Source: Lewinellaceae bacterium (GTDB lineage Bacteria > Bacteroidota > Bacteroidia > Chitinophagales > Saprospiraceae). From it: a DNA stretch of 58,982 nucleotides. Below are positions 19,319 through 28,497 of the stretch, one piece after another. A program made the translations under genes and the position numbers. The stretch spans positions 1 through 58,982 of the forward strand of contig CANJPT010000013.1 of the NCBI GenBank assembly GCA_947476195.1. The letters are read 5' to 3'. Under the pieces are notes generated by a model. It was not told the DNA's origin. It saw only the letters and a list, made by a program, of their open reading frames with translations, and did not search any database. Each line of letters opens with the position of its first letter. Position 1 is the first letter of the stretch.

Positions 19319-20491
19319 ATGTACCCAGACCTTTCCTATCTCCTCCACGACCTGATCGGCACCGCGCCCGACAACTGGCTTTCTATTTTTAAAACCTTTG
19401 GTTTTGTGCTTGCGCTCTCATTCCTGGTGAGCGCTTTGGTGTTCAATATTGAGTTGCGACGCAAGGCTCGCGAAGGTTTCTATACACCTGTTTCGGTTAC
19501 TTTTACGGAAGGGCTTCCTGCTACTAAAGGAGAAATTTTTGCCAATGCACTGGCTGGGTTGCTTATCGCAGGAAAAGGGTTTTATGCCTACCAACATTAT
19601 GGTGAATTTCGCCATGACCCGGCCTCAGTCATTCTTTCTTCCAAAATACATTGGATAGCCGGACTACTTGGAGCGGCCGTACTTGGAGGCATTACCTGGT
19701 GGGATGGTCAACGCCGACGCAAGGCGGAACCAGTCATTTTACAGCGTCAGCTTTATCCACATGACCGATTGAGCGAAATGACCGTAATGGCAGCCATCGG
19801 CGGTATCTTAGGCGCTAAATTTTTTGACTTATTCGACAACTGGGAATCCTTTATACAAGATCCCATTGGCTCTTTGACCTCGGGTGGTGGATTGGCCTTT
19901 TTCGGCGGGTTGATTATGGGCTTTGTAATGGTAGTCTGGTTTATGTGGCGGCATAAGATTCCATTCTGGCCTACTGCCGATGCAGTAGCGCCTGCACTTA
20001 CTGCCGGTTATGGCTTTGGCCGCATCGGTTGTCAGCTCTCCGGCGACGGGGATTGGGGCATCAACAATCTGGCGCCTAAACCCGGTTGGATGTCTTTTCT
20101 GCCCGACTGGATGTGGTCTTTCCAATATCCACACAACGTACTCAAAGAAGAGGTTTCGATCGAGGGTTGCACGTATGACTATTGCAAACAACTGGCTGAG
20201 CCAGTATTCCCTACGCCATTTTATGAAGTGATGATGATGTGCGTCGTTTTTGGCATTTTGTGGTCCATCCGCAAACGGTTCAAAGCTCCGGGTATGATCT
20301 TTTTCATTTACCTAGGCTTGATCGCCATCGAGCGTTTTATCATCGAAAAGATACGAGTGAATGTGGTACACGATGTGTTGGGTTTTCAGCTTACCCAGGC
20401 GGAAATCATATCTATTGTGCTTTTCTGTATCAGTTTGGGCGGTATGGTTTATGTTTCGAAATTCAGGAAGGCTAGCGAGGTTGCTTCGTAG
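19319..20491 (+). CDS. lgt: Prolipoprotein diacylglyceryl transferase
   Basis: Transfers diacylglycerol from phosphatidylglycerol to the lipobox cysteine of prolipoproteins in the inner membrane. It has several membrane segments (SIFKTFGFVLALSFLVSALVF, GGLAFFGGLIMGFVMVVWFMW, YEVMMMCVVFGILWSI, AEIISIVLFCISLGGMVYV) and the Lgt signature in the form GYGFGRIGCQLSGDGDWG, a variant of the usual GRxGNFxNGE-type loop. At 390 residues it is longer than the E. coli enzyme (about 290) because of extended loops, as is common in Bacteroidota. A histidine kinase gene follows at once. Confidence 0.88.
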   Translation: MYPDLSYLLHDLIGTAPDNWLSIFKTFGFVLALSFLVSALVFNIELRRKAREGFYTPVSVTFTEGLPATKGEIFANALAGLLIAGKGFYAYQHYGEFRHDPASVILSSKIHWIAGLLGAAVLGGITWWDGQRRRKAEPVILQRQLYPHDRLSEMTVMAAIGGILGAKFFDLFDNWESFIQDPIGSLTSGGGLAFFGGLIMGFVMVVWFMWRHKIPFWPTADAVAPALTAGYGFGRIGCQLSGDGDWGINNLAPKPGWMSFLPDWMWSFQYPHNVLKEEVSIEGCTYDYCKQLAEPVFPTPFYEVMMMCVVFGILWSIRKRFKAPGMIFFIYLGLIAIERFIIEKIRVNVVHDVLGFQLTQAEIISIVLFCISLGGMVYVSKFRKASEVAS

Positions 20492-20503
20492 TTTCGCCTA
20501 ATC

Positions 20504-20528
20504 GGGGTGCGATTTGACGTCGCACCCC
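20504..20528 (+). terminator. Stem-loop between lgt and the histidine kinase
   Basis: GGGGTGCG (20504-20511) pairs with CGCACCCC (20521-20528) around a 9-base loop, 12 bases after the lgt stop. There is no T-tract. The hairpin overlaps the most upstream possible start (GTG 20507) of the next gene, which argues for a later start there. Confidence 0.5.
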
Positions 20529-20551
20529 GGTTATACCCCACGCCCCTCCCC

Positions 20552-22330
20552 TTGCGCATCCAACTCATCACCCTTTTCTTGCTTTGCTCCACGCTGGCCT
20601 CTGCCCAGCCTGAATTTGATCAGCACCTGAATTTTGATCAGATTAAAGGCATGCTGGAAGCCGGAATCCAGGAAAAAGATCCGCGAAAACAAGCCATGGC
20701 CTGGTACCACTGGGCCTATTACGACGAAGAACAGACTGGTATTTCTGATTCTGCATTTCAATACCTTGCCCGAAGTGCCGATCGTTTTGGAAAAGCTGGC
20801 GACTCCCTGGCCTACCAGCGCGCCCGTGCCGATCTGGCCGACCGTATTGCTGCCCGTGGCCTATGGGATGAAGCCCTTAAAATGCACCAGGAAGCCCTTG
20901 AATATTTCCAGCGAACTGGTAATCTATACCTCGAAACCCACCTGCTTGCCCGTATGAGCAAGACGTATTCTGATCAGGGGAATGTTCAAAAAGCCATCGC
21001 CTTCAAAAGGGCCTTTTCTGCTCAAAATCAGGTCTTAAAAGATACCGTACTCGACATCGCAATGGCAAAATCTGAGGTGGAGCACAATGGCCAACTCGGC
21101 AAATATTCCATCGCCCGATACGAGGCATCCAACGTGCTGCGCCTGGCAGAACAGATCAAACACAGCGATTTTATTACCTGGGGTCAGTATTTCGTGGGGC
21201 GTTACAGCCTTTTGGACCGGGATTACAACATGGCCTTGTTTTTTCTGAAAAAAGCCGAAAAATCGGCTCCAAGGACCACCGTCGTGATGCGACGCGATAT
21301 CTGCCGACAACTTTCCACTACCTATGCCGCACTTGACAGCCTGGAACTTGCCTTAAAATATGCTACCCGCGCCGTGGAAATCGGAGATACCCTAATCTCC
21401 ACGGAGCGGGAGGCAGCACTGCACCGACTCGCCCTGCAATTCGACACTCGGGAAAAACGCCGTGAGATCAAGCAGCTGGAGGAAGAAAAAAGCGTCGTGA
21501 AAGAAGCATCAAAACAGCAGAAAATTGGCCTTTTAACACTCGGTGTAGCCTTGGCAGCCGTGCTTTTGGCCCTCTTTTTTATCGTGCGCGATTACAGTCA
21601 CCGGATGCGGGTAAACAAACTGCTCGCCGCACAAAAAGAAGAGATCAATCAGCAAAAGATCAGGGATCTGGAAAATACCCTGAAGATTGAAACCATGCAA
21701 AGTATGCTCGCTGGCCAGGAAAGTGAACGACAACGTGTGGCACAGGATCTGCACGACAGCGTGGGAGGTCTGCTGGCAGCAGTCAAAATTCAGCTCGAAA
21801 CCATGCTTTCTAAAAAGCCGAAGCGTGCGCAGGACGACGACTGGATAAAAATAAAAGCTTTGTTGGATGAAACGGTATCTGAAACCCGCCACATTGCCCG
21901 AAATATGCAACCCAGTGCTTTGCTGGAATTTGGCCTTGTGACGGCCCTGCGCGATCTAACCAATCGGGTCCATGGCGAAGGTGTGCCACACATCAGCTTC
22001 CAGCATTTTGGCGAATTTGCGGACATAGACCAGGAAATCGCACTCAATTGCTACCGTATCATCCAGGAATTGGTGCAGAACAGCCTCAAACATGCCCAAG
22101 CCACGGAAATTATGGTGCAAATCACCCGGACCGACAATCAGGTAGCACTCCTGGTGGAAGACGACGGAGCGGGATTCGATCCTGAAAGCAACAAAAAAGG
22201 CATGGGCACTGACAATGTAGCCCGCCGGGCGCATTTTCTCAAAGGAGAACTCAGTGTACAGTCTGCCAAAGGACAAGGAACCAGTACAGTGGTTACGGTA
22301 CCAATTTCAGAAACTCAGGGTAAACCCTGA
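20552..22330 (+). CDS. TPR sensor histidine kinase (HisKA_3 / NarX-like)
   Basis: About 592 residues. A signal peptide (RIQLITLFLLCSTLASAQ) leads into a periplasmic array of TPR-like helical repeats, then one transmembrane segment (IGLLTLGVALAAVLLALFFIV), a coiled-coil linker, the HisKA_3 dimerisation box (ESERQRVAQDLHDSVGG, phosphoacceptor His about residue 401) and a HATPase_c domain (ELVQNSLKHA, DDGAGFD, GMGTDNVARRA). This architecture is common in Bacteroidota and usually partners a NarL/LuxR-type regulator, which is not adjacent. The start is uncertain: GTG 20507 lies in a hairpin, so TTG 20552 directly before the signal peptide is preferred. Confidence 0.87.
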   Translation: MRIQLITLFLLCSTLASAQPEFDQHLNFDQIKGMLEAGIQEKDPRKQAMAWYHWAYYDEEQTGISDSAFQYLARSADRFGKAGDSLAYQRARADLADRIAARGLWDEALKMHQEALEYFQRTGNLYLETHLLARMSKTYSDQGNVQKAIAFKRAFSAQNQVLKDTVLDIAMAKSEVEHNGQLGKYSIARYEASNVLRLAEQIKHSDFITWGQYFVGRYSLLDRDYNMALFFLKKAEKSAPRTTVVMRRDICRQLSTTYAALDSLELALKYATRAVEIGDTLISTEREAALHRLALQFDTREKRREIKQLEEEKSVVKEASKQQKIGLLTLGVALAAVLLALFFIVRDYSHRMRVNKLLAAQKEEINQQKIRDLENTLKIETMQSMLAGQESERQRVAQDLHDSVGGLLAAVKIQLETMLSKKPKRAQDDDWIKIKALLDETVSETRHIARNMQPSALLEFGLVTALRDLTNRVHGEGVPHISFQHFGEFADIDQEIALNCYRIIQELVQNSLKHAQATEIMVQITRTDNQVALLVEDDGAGFDPESNKKGMGTDNVARRAHFLKGELSVQSAKGQGTSTVVTVPISETQGKP

Positions 22331-22559
22331 ATTTTAAACCCGGTTTTGCCCTGAGGAAAACGGGAGCAGGTTTATAGATTTTTGTGATGGGCATTTCATA
22401 AACCGATTACACGTAGAGCATATTGGCACTTTTTATTTCGGGGTTTAAAACGGTGCTTTTCGTCATTTTTACCTTTTTTTAGGTATATTAATAAGGCTAA
22501 AGTCCTTCAAAACGAAAAAAATGACAAAAAAATCTTAATTTCACCTCCAGCAGAAAGTC

Positions 22560-22769
22560 TCCGACATACTCTTTGTACCTTGCCCCTCATCTTTATAAGT
22601 TGTTTTTTTACGGGTCGTTTTGAAATAGTTGAAATGGCTACATTCTAAACCTTTCGCGGTAAAAGTGCCGCACTCCTCCTCCTACTACCACAGTTTTTTG
22701 TGGTTTTTAGATCATCCTGAATACGCAGTTACGAATCGCCCGCCGCTCTACGGAGTCGCGGGCGTTTTT
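22560..22769 (+). ncRNA. Possible small RNA ending in a strong terminator
   Basis: A perfect 7-bp GC stem CGCCCGC (22737-22743) / GCGGGCG (22758-22764) is followed by TTTTT. No gene precedes it within 400 bp. A tactcTTTG sequence at about 22567-22575 could be a -7 box, which would give a transcript of about 190 bases. The terminator is well supported; the existence and identity of the RNA are inference. The interval 22331-22560 contains only A/T-rich sequence and a cgtcatttttacc / aaaaaaatgac-type imperfect repeat. Confidence 0.35.
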
Positions 22770-22798
22770 GTTACAGGGTTAAAAACGGTGTATTTTTG

Positions 22799-22889
22799 CA
22801 CACTACTCGACATTTTCTAAAATCGAGACCTATAAGGTTCCCTAAAACCTTTTAGGTCTGGGGGCAAAACAAAAATGTCCGGTAGCATG
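22799..22889 (-). mobile_element. 91-bp MITE, copy A (most diverged)
   Basis: Reverse orientation relative to the other copies. It ends in CATG..CTACCGGACATTTTTG when read on the minus strand and carries the internal AGACCT...AGGTCT hairpin. Its length is exactly 91 bp, like copies B, C and D. The flanks gtatttttg and ctatttttg agree at 8 of 9 bases, consistent with an aged 9-bp target duplication. Confidence 0.8.
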
Positions 22890-22995
22890 CTATTTTTGCC
22901 AATTCTCCTCTTTTTCGTCATTGTGCTGTGCTTCAAATAGGGCCTGTCTTTGACAGTATATTTAAATCACTGCGGCACAACATATCCCCCCATCC

Positions 22996-23674
22996 CAGGG
23001 CAGACGCATTAAAAGTCAAGTGTTTTCTGCCTATAATCATCTGAAATTGTGCATTTAGAGATTTTTCGATTTACGCTAATATTCTCGGGAAAAGATTTCA
23101 AAAGGTTAAGTATACATCTTCGAATCAATGCTAAATTTTGTGAGACATTATTGCTTTGTTTTTGGCTTGAATCCTCCCCAAATTGAACATACATTGCCCA
23201 GTGAAGCTTATTCTCGATTCCCTAATGCTGGCGAATTTATTCATGCTCCCTCTGAGCTTTTTGCCATCAATATTAATCAGCTTTTCCGACAATGAACCTG
23301 CAAGCCCAGTTGCCCAAACAGCAAAAAACGCTTCAAATTCCTCGTGTTATATTAACACCATCACTAGGTTCAAGGTGTCATGTGATGGGATTCCGTTCAC
23401 GAACGGACGATATTTTCGCAACCAGTCCTGCTTTAATTCTCCAAAGTCAACCATCTCCTCTCATTCTTGAAGCCCGCTCATCACGGCGCAAACCATTAAA
23501 AACAATATCTCCTCAAGTGGATATAGTTTTTTCCGGTCAATCCTTGGGTCTTCAATGTCCCCAAGCATGTCAAGTAAGCTATAAATTGGCTGCGAATAGT
23601 TTGGCTCTTGCATTTTTTGCCATAAAGGGCATCATTCCTTCTAATTTGTGAGAAATTTTAATGCGTTTGCCCTG
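22996..23674 (-). mobile_element. Decayed ISAs1-family insertion sequence with both inverted repeats
   Basis: The left end CAGGGCAGACGCATTAAAA (22996-23014) is matched by the right end, which reads CAGGGCAAACGCATTAAAA inward from 23674 (18 of 19 identical). Between them is a broken ISAs1-type transposase. At 679 bp the copy is about half the normal family length (1.2-1.5 kb), so a central part is lost. The C-rich flanks make the target duplication unreadable. MITE copy B sits 3 bp beyond the right end. Confidence 0.8.
23009..23613 (-). pseudogene. ISAs1-family DDE transposase remnant
   Basis: Reading the minus strand from 23613: MQEPNYSQPIYSLLDMLGDI, then DPRIDRKKLYPLEEILFLMV, then CAVMSGLQE, a TGA where the family has Trp, then EEMVDFGELKQDWLRKY and RPFVNGIPSHDT. 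A stop and frameshift follow, then HEEFEAFFAVWATG and LINIDGKKLRGS. The sequence then jumps to the C-terminal signature NLALIRRCILNLLK ending at 23009. The order and motifs (SGxxxWExxxxFG, NGIPSHDT, IDGKxxRGS, LALxRxxxLNLLK) are those of ISAs1 / H-repeat transposases. An internal stop, at least one frameshift and loss of the central catalytic region make it non-functional. Confidence 0.85.
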
Positions 23675-23677
23675 TCC

Positions 23678-23768
23678 CATACTACTGGACATTTTTGTTT
23701 TGTCCCCAGACCTATAAGGTTTTTGAAAACCTTATAGGTCTCGATTTTAGAAAATGTCCAGTAGTCTG
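23678..23768 (+). mobile_element. 91-bp MITE, copy B, nested at the end of the ISAs1 remnant
   Basis: Starts CATACTACTGGACATTTT and ends AAAATGTCCAGTAGTCTG. The interior is an almost perfect hairpin, AGACCTATAAGGTTTT / AAAACCTTATAGGTCT (16-bp stem). The perfect 9-bp duplication GCCCTGTCC flanks it at 23669-23677 and 23769-23777. The first six bases of that target are the outer end of the ISAs1 inverted repeat, so the MITE arrived after the IS. Confidence 0.92.
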
Positions 23769-23787
23769 GCCCTGTCCCCTCCCCGGC

Positions 23788-26700
23788 CTACTTCCCCGCC
23801 TTCTGATAAACCATACTCCGCCACTTCGCCAGCAAACTGATCCCCACCAAGGCACCCACAATATAATACACAAACGAGGGCACCGGCACCGGATCCCCTG
23901 CGGCATAGGAGTGTAAGCCTGACAAGTAATAATTCACCCCGAAATAAGTCATGGCAACGGAGGCCCAGCCGAATAAGGTGGCGGTATTAAAAGCATATAG
24001 TCCTCTCAAACCGGGAATAAACCGCATGTGCAGGATAAAGGAATACACCAGTACAGTAACGAGCGCCCAGGTCTCTTTGGCATCCCAGCCCCAGTATCTG
24101 CCCCAGGATTCATTGGCCCACACACCACCCAGGTAAGTGCCAGTGCTGAGCATGAATAGTCCGCCAATCAGCGTCATTTCACTGATCCAGGACAGTTCTT
24201 TGATGATCCGATAAACGTTTTCACCGTTTTTCTGGTTGGCGAAGATCATGAAGATCAGGTTGAGTACGCCAATGATGGCCCCGAGTACCAAAAAGCCATA
24301 ACTCCCGGCCTCCAGAGAAACGTGGATGGTGAGCCAGTAAGATTTCAAAACAGGCACCAGTGGCGTGATCTCCGGATCCAGCCAGCTTAGTCCGGCCACC
24401 ATCATGATCGTGGCAGCCAGCACGGTGGTTGCGGCCAAACCGCCATAGGATTTTCGGGCAAAAATCAGGCCTGCAAGGGTAGTCGTCCAACCGATATAGA
24501 TCAGGGATTCATACCCATTGCTCCAGGGTGCGCGCCCGGAGATAAACCAGCGTAGACCTAATCCAAAGGTGTGCATGGAGAAGCAAAAGGCTAAAAGCCA
24601 TAAAGCTACTTTCCCAACCATTTGCAGCCGGGATTTTGGATTGAAAACCGAGGTGAAAAGTAAGACCAGAAAGGAGAGTCCCAATAATCCATAGAGCCCC
24701 GTAAGGCGACTGAAAATGTTTAGTTTATTGAGCAGCAGCTCTGCAATGACAGTGTTCTCTGATGGCAAAATTGCGCCGCCGTATTTTTGTTGATACTTGT
24801 CCAATTCGGTGATCATCTGATTGACCAGACTCCAGTCATTGCTCTGTACCGCTTCCTGTAATGCCAGGATGTACACCGAGTAAAATTTTTCAAGGATGGA
24901 TCCTCCGGCAGCTAAATTATTCTGTTGGGGTACATCATCCGGTGACAGCCATGTATTGGAGGTGTCGCCGGGAATCGGGAACACTTTCATGAATCTTCCT
25001 GAGAAGACCATGCTACAGATATTCACCTTTTCGTCGATCTTCAGAAGTTCTTTTTCATAAACACCCCGGTCGCGCGGTGCTCCGTTGGAGGCCTTTCGGA
25101 TAGCATCCCTCAGTTTGTATTCACCGGCGTCATTAAAAAAGTCATCATAAGAGGCCATTTCGCCGTTGATCCCCAGTAGTTTCTGAATGTCTTCCTGTTT
25201 GCCAACTTTGATAATCGGGGCATCGTACCAGGCTTTCGGATCGTAAGCCATGCCGAGAATGACCTGCTCCGGACTTTGTCCAAACAGCTCCTCTTTTCGG
25301 GAGATTTTCCGAAGCAGTTCATCGGCAAAAGTGTTCATCGGTTTTAAGCGCCCCTTATTGTCCTGTACCAGAATATGGCCAAATTTGCTGGCATGGTCAG
25401 CGTTGATTTCCTGTGGGCCAGGGCCACAATAGGCAGGCGTGGAAAATCCAAGGAAACCAGCCACTAAAAACACGCCCAGTGTTTTTGCCGACTGTCTCAT
25501 TTTTTTTATGTTTTCAGCTAATTGTTGAAAGCGACTGTTTTTGCTGAACAGGGTCAGGATCATCCCCAGGGTCAGCAGGATATACCCGATGTAGGAGATC
25601 CAAGTTCCCACGGCATCGTAATTGACGCTTAGATAAGTACCTAACTCGTCCTGATCATAGGAAGACTGGAAAAAACGGTATCCATCGTAGTCCAGAATAT
25701 GGTTCATATAGATCCGCTGATCGTGGGCCATATTGTTTCGATTGTCCATTAATGTGACTTCGCTGGCATAAGACGATGCGCTATTGGTACCCGGATATCG
25801 CTCCATGATAAAATCGCGCAGTTTGATGGCAAAAGGAAGCGTCACTCTTTTTGCGCCGTAAGCGACGGCTATTTGGGTGTTGTCAAAAGAAACTACCGCT
25901 GGTTTACCTTCTACGCCCTGACTTCCGATGACAAATACATTTTTTTCTAGGCCACCCAGACTGACTTTTATATCCAGTCCGCCGGTACTGGTACTCTTCA
26001 TTTTGGGAGAATCGGAGCCAGTCATCGCCTTCGCACTTGGGTTAAAATCTCCGAATACAAAGCTTTGCTCCCCATTAGAATACATACTGCGCAGCATCAG
26101 GGTATGATAAACACCCGGGGCGAGTGTGTCGCGTTTCTGGGTGGCCATGACCATTTGCGAAAAGGCCGTAGGCGCCTTGAAAGTCAGGTTTTTGTCTTGA
26201 TATTTTATATTGAAAGCCTCTGGGTCATCCGGGTTCCCAAAATTGAAAAGGGTTCCATAAATATCAGTTTTGTCGAGGTATTTTACCAGAAACTCTTCCC
26301 GCCCATTCATTCCGCCAATGACGACCTTGATGATTGGGACTCCTGACGGATCGTCCGCCATCGTCTCTTTAGGATTGGGCATAAAATTCTGAACCTCCAC
26401 TTTCAACTCCTGATTGCCGATCATATAGGATCTTTTCAGGTGATTGTCGCCCAAAGTAGCAAACAGCACAGGCTCATCGAAGGAGTAACGTTTCCCATTG
26501 ACCAGCGCCTGAAATTGCAAATAAGTTTCGGCGCTGATATAGGAGTTGGAGGCGCTGCCTTCCCGGATGTTCATCATGCCCTCACTACCAAAATAACGGG
26601 TTATGCCGGCTCCGATCAAAATGATAACCATAGCAGCGTGGAAGCTCATGGTACCCCATTTTTTTTGCTGCATCATCCGGAATCTGAAGATATTGACAAT

Positions 26701-26892
26701 GAGTGTGATCCCGAATAAAACCAATAAAAATTCAAACCACTTGGTTTTGAAGATGAGCTTTTGTGCGGAACTGGTGCCAAAGTCATTTTCAACAAACGTG
26801 GCAACCCCGATTGAAATAGCAAAAAGTAAAATGTATAACCCGGCGGCAGAGGTGGAGAAAAGCCAGTCGAATAGTTTTTTCAATAAATTCAT
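23788..26892 (-). CDS. ccsBA: Fused cytochrome c synthase CcsBA (ResB-ResC, system II)
   Basis: 1034 residues, inner membrane. The N-terminal half is CcsB/ResB-like (membrane segments near LYILLFAISIGVATF and FEFLLVLFGITLIVNIF, then a large periplasmic domain). The C-terminal half is CcsA/ResC-like with the tryptophan-rich haem-handling WWD motif, ESWGRYWGWDAKETWALV, at about residues 924-944, and flanking conserved histidines (LTIHVSLEAGSYGF, FILHMRF). It delivers haem to the periplasm and attaches it to CXXCH motifs. It is divergent from, and adjacent to, the dihaem TsdA-like gene, and the island also encodes a 12-haem cytochrome, so the clients are local. The extended middle domain is typical of Bacteroidota fusions. 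Confidence 0.92.
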   Translation of the reverse strand: MNLLKKLFDWLFSTSAAGLYILLFAISIGVATFVENDFGTSSAQKLIFKTKWFEFLLVLFGITLIVNIFRFRMMQQKKWGTMSFHAAMVIILIGAGITRYFGSEGMMNIREGSASNSYISAETYLQFQALVNGKRYSFDEPVLFATLGDNHLKRSYMIGNQELKVEVQNFMPNPKETMADDPSGVPIIKVVIGGMNGREEFLVKYLDKTDIYGTLFNFGNPDDPEAFNIKYQDKNLTFKAPTAFSQMVMATQKRDTLAPGVYHTLMLRSMYSNGEQSFVFGDFNPSAKAMTGSDSPKMKSTSTGGLDIKVSLGGLEKNVFVIGSQGVEGKPAVVSFDNTQIAVAYGAKRVTLPFAIKLRDFIMERYPGTNSASSYASEVTLMDNRNNMAHDQRIYMNHILDYDGYRFFQSSYDQDELGTYLSVNYDAVGTWISYIGYILLTLGMILTLFSKNSRFQQLAENIKKMRQSAKTLGVFLVAGFLGFSTPAYCGPGPQEINADHASKFGHILVQDNKGRLKPMNTFADELLRKISRKEELFGQSPEQVILGMAYDPKAWYDAPIIKVGKQEDIQKLLGINGEMASYDDFFNDAGEYKLRDAIRKASNGAPRDRGVYEKELLKIDEKVNICSMVFSGRFMKVFPIPGDTSNTWLSPDDVPQQNNLAAGGSILEKFYSVYILALQEAVQSNDWSLVNQMITELDKYQQKYGGAILPSENTVIAELLLNKLNIFSRLTGLYGLLGLSFLVLLFTSVFNPKSRLQMVGKVALWLLAFCFSMHTFGLGLRWFISGRAPWSNGYESLIYIGWTTTLAGLIFARKSYGGLAATTVLAATIMMVAGLSWLDPEITPLVPVLKSYWLTIHVSLEAGSYGFLVLGAIIGVLNLIFMIFANQKNGENVYRIIKELSWISEMTLIGGLFMLSTGTYLGGVWANESWGRYWGWDAKETWALVTVLVYSFILHMRFIPGLRGLYAFNTATLFGWASVAMTYFGVNYYLSGLHSYAAGDPVPVPSFVYYIVGALVGISLLAKWRSMVYQKAGK

Positions 26893-27213
26893 AGGAATGC
26901 TATAATCGGTTTTATAAAAGGAATCAGTGGCGCCTAAAGGATTAATAGCTGGTTCTATGAGGGATTTTCCCCGGAGAAAAAACTAAATACGCTGTAGATT
27001 CCGTCAATAATCAAGAAGGGTAAAACAAGCTTCTACTCATTCGGGAAAAACCTATGAACAGTTGCTTGGAGGTCTGAAATATTTAAAAAACTTACGTCCG
27101 TATTTAGGTCACATGCATCCGGGGAGATTTTGAAAAACATTAAAATTAGTCAGGAAGAAGAACTTACGAACAAGCGCTTAATTTCAACCCTGATTTTTTT
27201 AACATCTGAGTCT

Positions 27214-27258
27214 CGTGATAAATATCACGTTGCACTATTTACCTATTCCTGACATTTG
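27214..27258 (+). promoter_or_regulatory. Site S1: Crp/Fnr-type palindrome plus -7 box upstream of the TsdA-like gene
   Basis: CGTGATAAATATCACG (27214-27229; 7-bp arms, 2-bp centre) lies 21 bp before GACATTTG (27251-27258), a TAnnTTTG-like -7 box. The coding start is 19 bp further on. The same arrangement recurs at six other places (S2-S7). The rest of the 385-bp divergent region 26893-27277 shows no gene. Confidence 0.7.
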
Positions 27259-27277
27259 TAGTGATAATGGGCTTTAG

Positions 27278-28492
27278 ATGCATTTGGCTGACCCCAATAC
27301 AAGTATTTCAGGGATGTTAAATGTAACAAATATTCCTTTATTTATGGGTAAAAACGTTTATTTTCCTGTTTTGTGGCTGGTTATTGCGGCCGTGGTTATT
27401 GGCATTGTAGCAGTCATTGCTGCAGTATCCTTTTACAAAAAGAGCATGGTGGATGATCCAATGCTCAGGGGGCGCTTTTATCGGCAATTCGTTTTTTTAA
27501 CGAAGATCAATTTATTGTTGTGGGTATTGGCCCTGGCCATGACAGGAAGTGGCTTCGGCGCCTGGTATTGGGAGGATAAAACGCAGGAAATTGCCGTGGC
27601 TGAGGCGCGTGCCCGACTGACCCCGATCTTTGATAAAAGCAAAATATGGCAAGCGCCAGACCCCTACCTCGCCGAAACAGACAACGAAAAAAATCTCATC
27701 GCTTATGGCCGCGATCTGGTGGCCCGTACCCAGGATTATTTTGGGGAAAGCGGTCTGGTGCGTCCGGGAAGTATCAATGGCATGAACTGCCAGAACTGCC
27801 ACCTGGAAGCAGGTATCAAACCTTTTGGCAATAATTATTTCGCGGTAGAAAGCACCTATCCACAAATGCGCGCCCGATCCGGTGCACTCGAAACCATTCC
27901 AAAACGGGTGAATGACTGTTTTCAGCGTAGCCTCAACGGACAGCCTATTGACACCACCAGCCGAGAGATGCGGGCCATTATAGCCTATATGCACTGGTTG
28001 GGTACTGGTGTTCCAAAAGGCGAAAAACCCAAAGGCACAGGAATAATGGAGGTGCCTTTTCTTGGTCGTGCCGCCGACCCCGTGAAGGGCCAGCAGATCT
28101 ACGCCGCAAAATGTGCTTCCTGCCATGCCGCCGACGGACATGGTTTGCCTATGCCAGACAGTCCTCGAAATTATCCACCGCTTTGGGGCGACAAGAGTTA
28201 CAACGAAGCGGCTGGCTTGTTCCGGATGTCTCGCTTTGCTGGCTATGTCAAAGCGAATATGCCCTTTGGCGCCACGTATCAAAACCCACAATTAACGGAT
28301 GAAGAAGCCTGGGATGTGGCGGCATTTGTCAATTCTCAACCACGCCCGAAGCACCCGTTTCTCCAAACCGATTGGCCCAAGATCGAGAAAAAACCGTTTG
28401 ACCATCCGTTTGGTCCGTTTAAGGATACCTTTCCGGAAGCACAGCACAAGTATGGGCCGTTTGGGCCGATTGTGGCTTTTTATAAAAAATAG
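27278..28492 (+). CDS. TsdA-like dihaem cytochrome c (thiosulfate dehydrogenase family)
   Basis: 404 residues. Two N-terminal membrane segments (VLWLVIAAVVIGIVAVIAAV and INLLLWVLALAMTGSGFGAW) anchor a periplasmic dihaem domain. Haem sites are CQNCH (C171-H175) and CASCH (C279-H283). Family hallmarks are NGMNCQNCHLEAGIKPFGNN, STYPQMRARSG and KRVNDCFQRSLNG; Cys214 in the last one is at the place where TsdA has its unusual cysteine axial ligand of haem 1. TsdA joins two thiosulfates to tetrathionate or runs in reverse. Membrane anchoring suggests direct coupling to the quinone pool or an oxidase. It leads an apparent operon with the SoxB-like gene and has palindrome S1 in its promoter. An internal ATG at 27314 is an alternative start. 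Confidence 0.82.
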   Translation: MHLADPNTSISGMLNVTNIPLFMGKNVYFPVLWLVIAAVVIGIVAVIAAVSFYKKSMVDDPMLRGRFYRQFVFLTKINLLLWVLALAMTGSGFGAWYWEDKTQEIAVAEARARLTPIFDKSKIWQAPDPYLAETDNEKNLIAYGRDLVARTQDYFGESGLVRPGSINGMNCQNCHLEAGIKPFGNNYFAVESTYPQMRARSGALETIPKRVNDCFQRSLNGQPIDTTSREMRAIIAYMHWLGTGVPKGEKPKGTGIMEVPFLGRAADPVKGQQIYAAKCASCHAADGHGLPMPDSPRNYPPLWGDKSYNEAAGLFRMSRFAGYVKANMPFGATYQNPQLTDEEAWDVAAFVNSQPRPKHPFLQTDWPKIEKKPFDHPFGPFKDTFPEAQHKYGPFGPIVAFYKK

Positions 28493-28497
28493 ATTTT

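Noticed and set aside
23183-23651. Plus-strand frames of 95 and 119 codons
   Set aside because: They are antisense to the ISAs1 transposase remnant, whose motifs are readable on the minus strand.
23695-23916. Short frames across MITE copy B and the ccsBA 3' end
   Set aside because: Frames created by the MITE hairpin; no protein features.
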